A DNA stretch of 6,905 nucleotides from Candidatus Thorarchaeota archaeon (GTDB lineage: Archaea; Asgardarchaeota; Thorarchaeia; Thorarchaeales; Thorarchaeaceae), in the NCBI GenBank assembly GCA_029856425.1, contig JAHQWZ010000099.1, positions 1-6,905 on the forward strand. The letters run 5' to 3'. The notes below the pieces were generated by a model that had not been told where the DNA came from, ran no database searches, and saw nothing but the letters and a program-made list of their open reading frames with translations. Made by a program: the position numbers and the translations under genes. Shown piece by piece: positions 6,008 to 6,905 of this stretch. Each line of letters begins with the position of its first letter. The stretch's first letter is position 1.

Positions 6008-6012
6008 CTCCT
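6008..6012 (-). promoter_or_regulatory. Shine-Dalgarno site of the RACo-type gene, overlapping the mtrH-like stop codon
   Basis: On the minus strand the junction reads GGATAGGAGATTCATTTG. TAG ends the mtrH-like gene, AGGAG overlaps it, and TTG follows 6 bases later. This decides the unusual TTG start and implies translational coupling of the two genes. Confidence 0.7.
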
Positions 6013-6905
6013 ATCCTATCAGGTATCTTGGATGCGGTCGTTCCGGCCTAATGCGTTCTTCAATCAAACTCCCTGACAATGCTACATCTATCATAGCGAC
6101 TGAAGGAAATACAACGGGGGCGTGCCTTATAGGTCCATATAGAACGAAATCAGCACCTAAGGCAACTGGCATCAGATTTGATCCCACGAATGCTGGAGTC
6201 TTTGCCTTCTCCCCGAATTTAGACTTGAGGCCCTTCCACATAGCTACAGCATTATGGGCTCCACATCCCACAGGAAGTCCAAACTTGTCCTTTATCATCA
6301 TGAGCGCTCGGCATGCCAGTCCTAGAGTTGGTAGATCCACTACACCAGTATCGAAGAGGATGTTATTCACACCAGCATTAGCTGCCTTGGCATACAGTTC
6401 CTCAGCTAGGCTTGCTCTCTTTGATGCTGATGTCATCGCTTCGTTTGAGAATGTTAAGACAACAGCATTCTTTAGACCAACCTCCTCAATCTTGGAGAAG
6501 AGCTCTTTACCGTCATCGGGTGTTATCGAGTTGAGAGCAACACGATCAAGTATACCTGCATCCTTTGCTACTTCAAGCCCTGCAACATTTACGTCTAAGG
6601 AACCGGAACCATCGATGAGCAGCGGCATGTCAGTCATATCTGCCAAGAATCGAAGGTACTTCTCTATTGCCTCGGGAGATGATGCAACCACATCAAGAAC
6701 GCTTGGTAGTGCCGTTCTTTCTGAAATCTCCGCTAGCTGACCTAGCATTGCTTCAGTGCCTGCCTTGTCTATGTTTCCCCTTGTGGCATCACGAACAAGC
6801 TTATCTTTTGAGTAGAATATTGAGCCCACCATTGCTGTGGGGACGAGTCCTGGAGTTCCTCCAATCTTGGCAGTTCCAATTTCCAATGTTTTCTGTTCAA
6901 CTCTG
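6011..6905 (-). CDS. mtrH: MtrH-family tetrahydromethanopterin/corrinoid methyltransferase (5' end outside window)
   Basis: 297 residues are visible; the gene runs in from beyond the right edge. MtrH is the TIM-barrel subunit of methanogen methyl-H4MPT:coenzyme M methyltransferase and moves the methyl group between the pterin and a corrinoid. Counting from the first in-window Leu at 6886, recognisable segments are KIGGTPG (7-13), VGSIFY (20-25), LIDGSG (90-95), FDTGV (178-182), GCGAHNA (208-214) and GADFVLYGPI (244-253). The TTG at 6886 is an internal Leu, not a start: the frame continues without a stop as RVEQKTLEIG to the window edge, and that stretch matches the family's N-terminal pattern. 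Only some 10-20 residues are probably missing. No other Mtr subunit (MtrA-G) is visible. With a RACo activator and a separate corrinoid protein downstream, it more likely works in a soluble methyl-transfer system than in the membrane complex. Whether it uses H4MPT or tetrahydrofolate cannot be told. Confidence 0.9.
   Translation of the reverse strand, partial: RVEQKTLEIGTAKIGGTPGLVPTAMVGSIFYSKDKLVRDATRGNIDKAGTEAMLGQLAEISERTALPSVLDVVASSPEAIEKYLRFLADMTDMPLLIDGSGSLDVNVAGLEVAKDAGILDRVALNSITPDDGKELFSKIEEVGLKNAVVLTFSNEAMTSASKRASLAEELYAKAANAGVNNILFDTGVVDLPTLGLACRALMMIKDKFGLPVGCGAHNAVAMWKGLKSKFGEKAKTPAFVGSNLMPVALGADFVLYGPIRHAPVVFPSVAMIDVALSGSLIEERIRPERPHPRYLIG

Noticed and set aside
6051..6740. A 229-codon open frame on the plus strand
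   Set aside because: It lies wholly antisense to the mtrH-like gene, whose protein is clearly recognisable; the plus-strand translation has low complexity (Ser/Pro/Ala rich), no known motif and no ribosome site.
6884..6886. TTG as the start codon of the mtrH-like gene
   Set aside because: The frame stays open to the window edge and the upstream residues RVEQKT fit the family's N-terminal segment, so the gene is truncated by the window and does not start here.
1..6905. CRISPR array, tRNA/rRNA genes, insertion sequence or prophage parts
   Set aside because: I saw no regularly spaced repeats, no tRNA-like cloverleaf, no transposase or integrase motifs and no terminal inverted repeats; nearly all the sequence is accounted for by the genes listed.

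Overview
The window looks like a piece of an archaeal chromosome, most likely from an anaerobic Asgard-type archaeon; Candidatus Thorarchaeota is my best guess, with moderate to low confidence and no search behind it. The signs are archaeal TATA-like boxes, one of them at the spacing expected for a leaderless transcript; good Shine-Dalgarno sites at other genes, with some TTG starts; an MtrH-family (methanogen Mtr-type) methyltransferase together with a corrinoid protein and its activator; and a cytosolic beta-propeller, zinc-ribbon and winged-helix protein. No tRNA, rRNA, CRISPR array, transposase or integrase is visible, and coding density is high.

Layout from left to right. At 1-68 (minus) is the first 22 codons of a protein with an N-terminal membrane segment, cut by the window edge and preceded by a strong Shine-Dalgarno site. 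At 115-1584 (minus) is a 489-residue propeller, zinc-ribbon and winged-helix protein. It is divergent from 1621-2700 (plus), a complete histone deacetylase/acetylpolyamine amidohydrolase-family enzyme with all catalytic residues, probably read from a leaderless mRNA. Convergent with it, 7 bp away, is 2708-3598 (minus), a solitary amino-methyltransferase of the m4C/m6A DNA type.

From 3645 to the right edge, all on the minus strand, is a one-carbon cassette. Read 5' to 3' it encodes an MtrH-like methyltransferase (3645-side distal, entering at 6905 and ending at 6011), a RACo-type [2Fe-2S]/ASKHA reductive activator of corrinoid proteins (6001-4397) and a MtbC/MtaC-type corrinoid protein (4268-3645). 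These fit one pathway: a substrate methyltransferase not seen here would methylate the Co(I) corrinoid protein, MtrH would pass the methyl group between the corrinoid and tetrahydromethanopterin or tetrahydrofolate, and RACo would rescue corrinoid that had oxidised to Co(II). The mtrH-RACo junction is tightly coupled. A 128-bp gap with its own TATA-like box precedes the corrinoid gene, so the corrinoid protein may also be made independently.

The most interesting points are the stand-alone MtrH cassette with no Mtr membrane complex in view, the unusual domain mix of the 489-residue protein, and two structured non-coding spots: a repeat/hairpin over the RACo stop codon and a set of mutually exclusive GGTCG/CGACC hairpins after the corrinoid gene.
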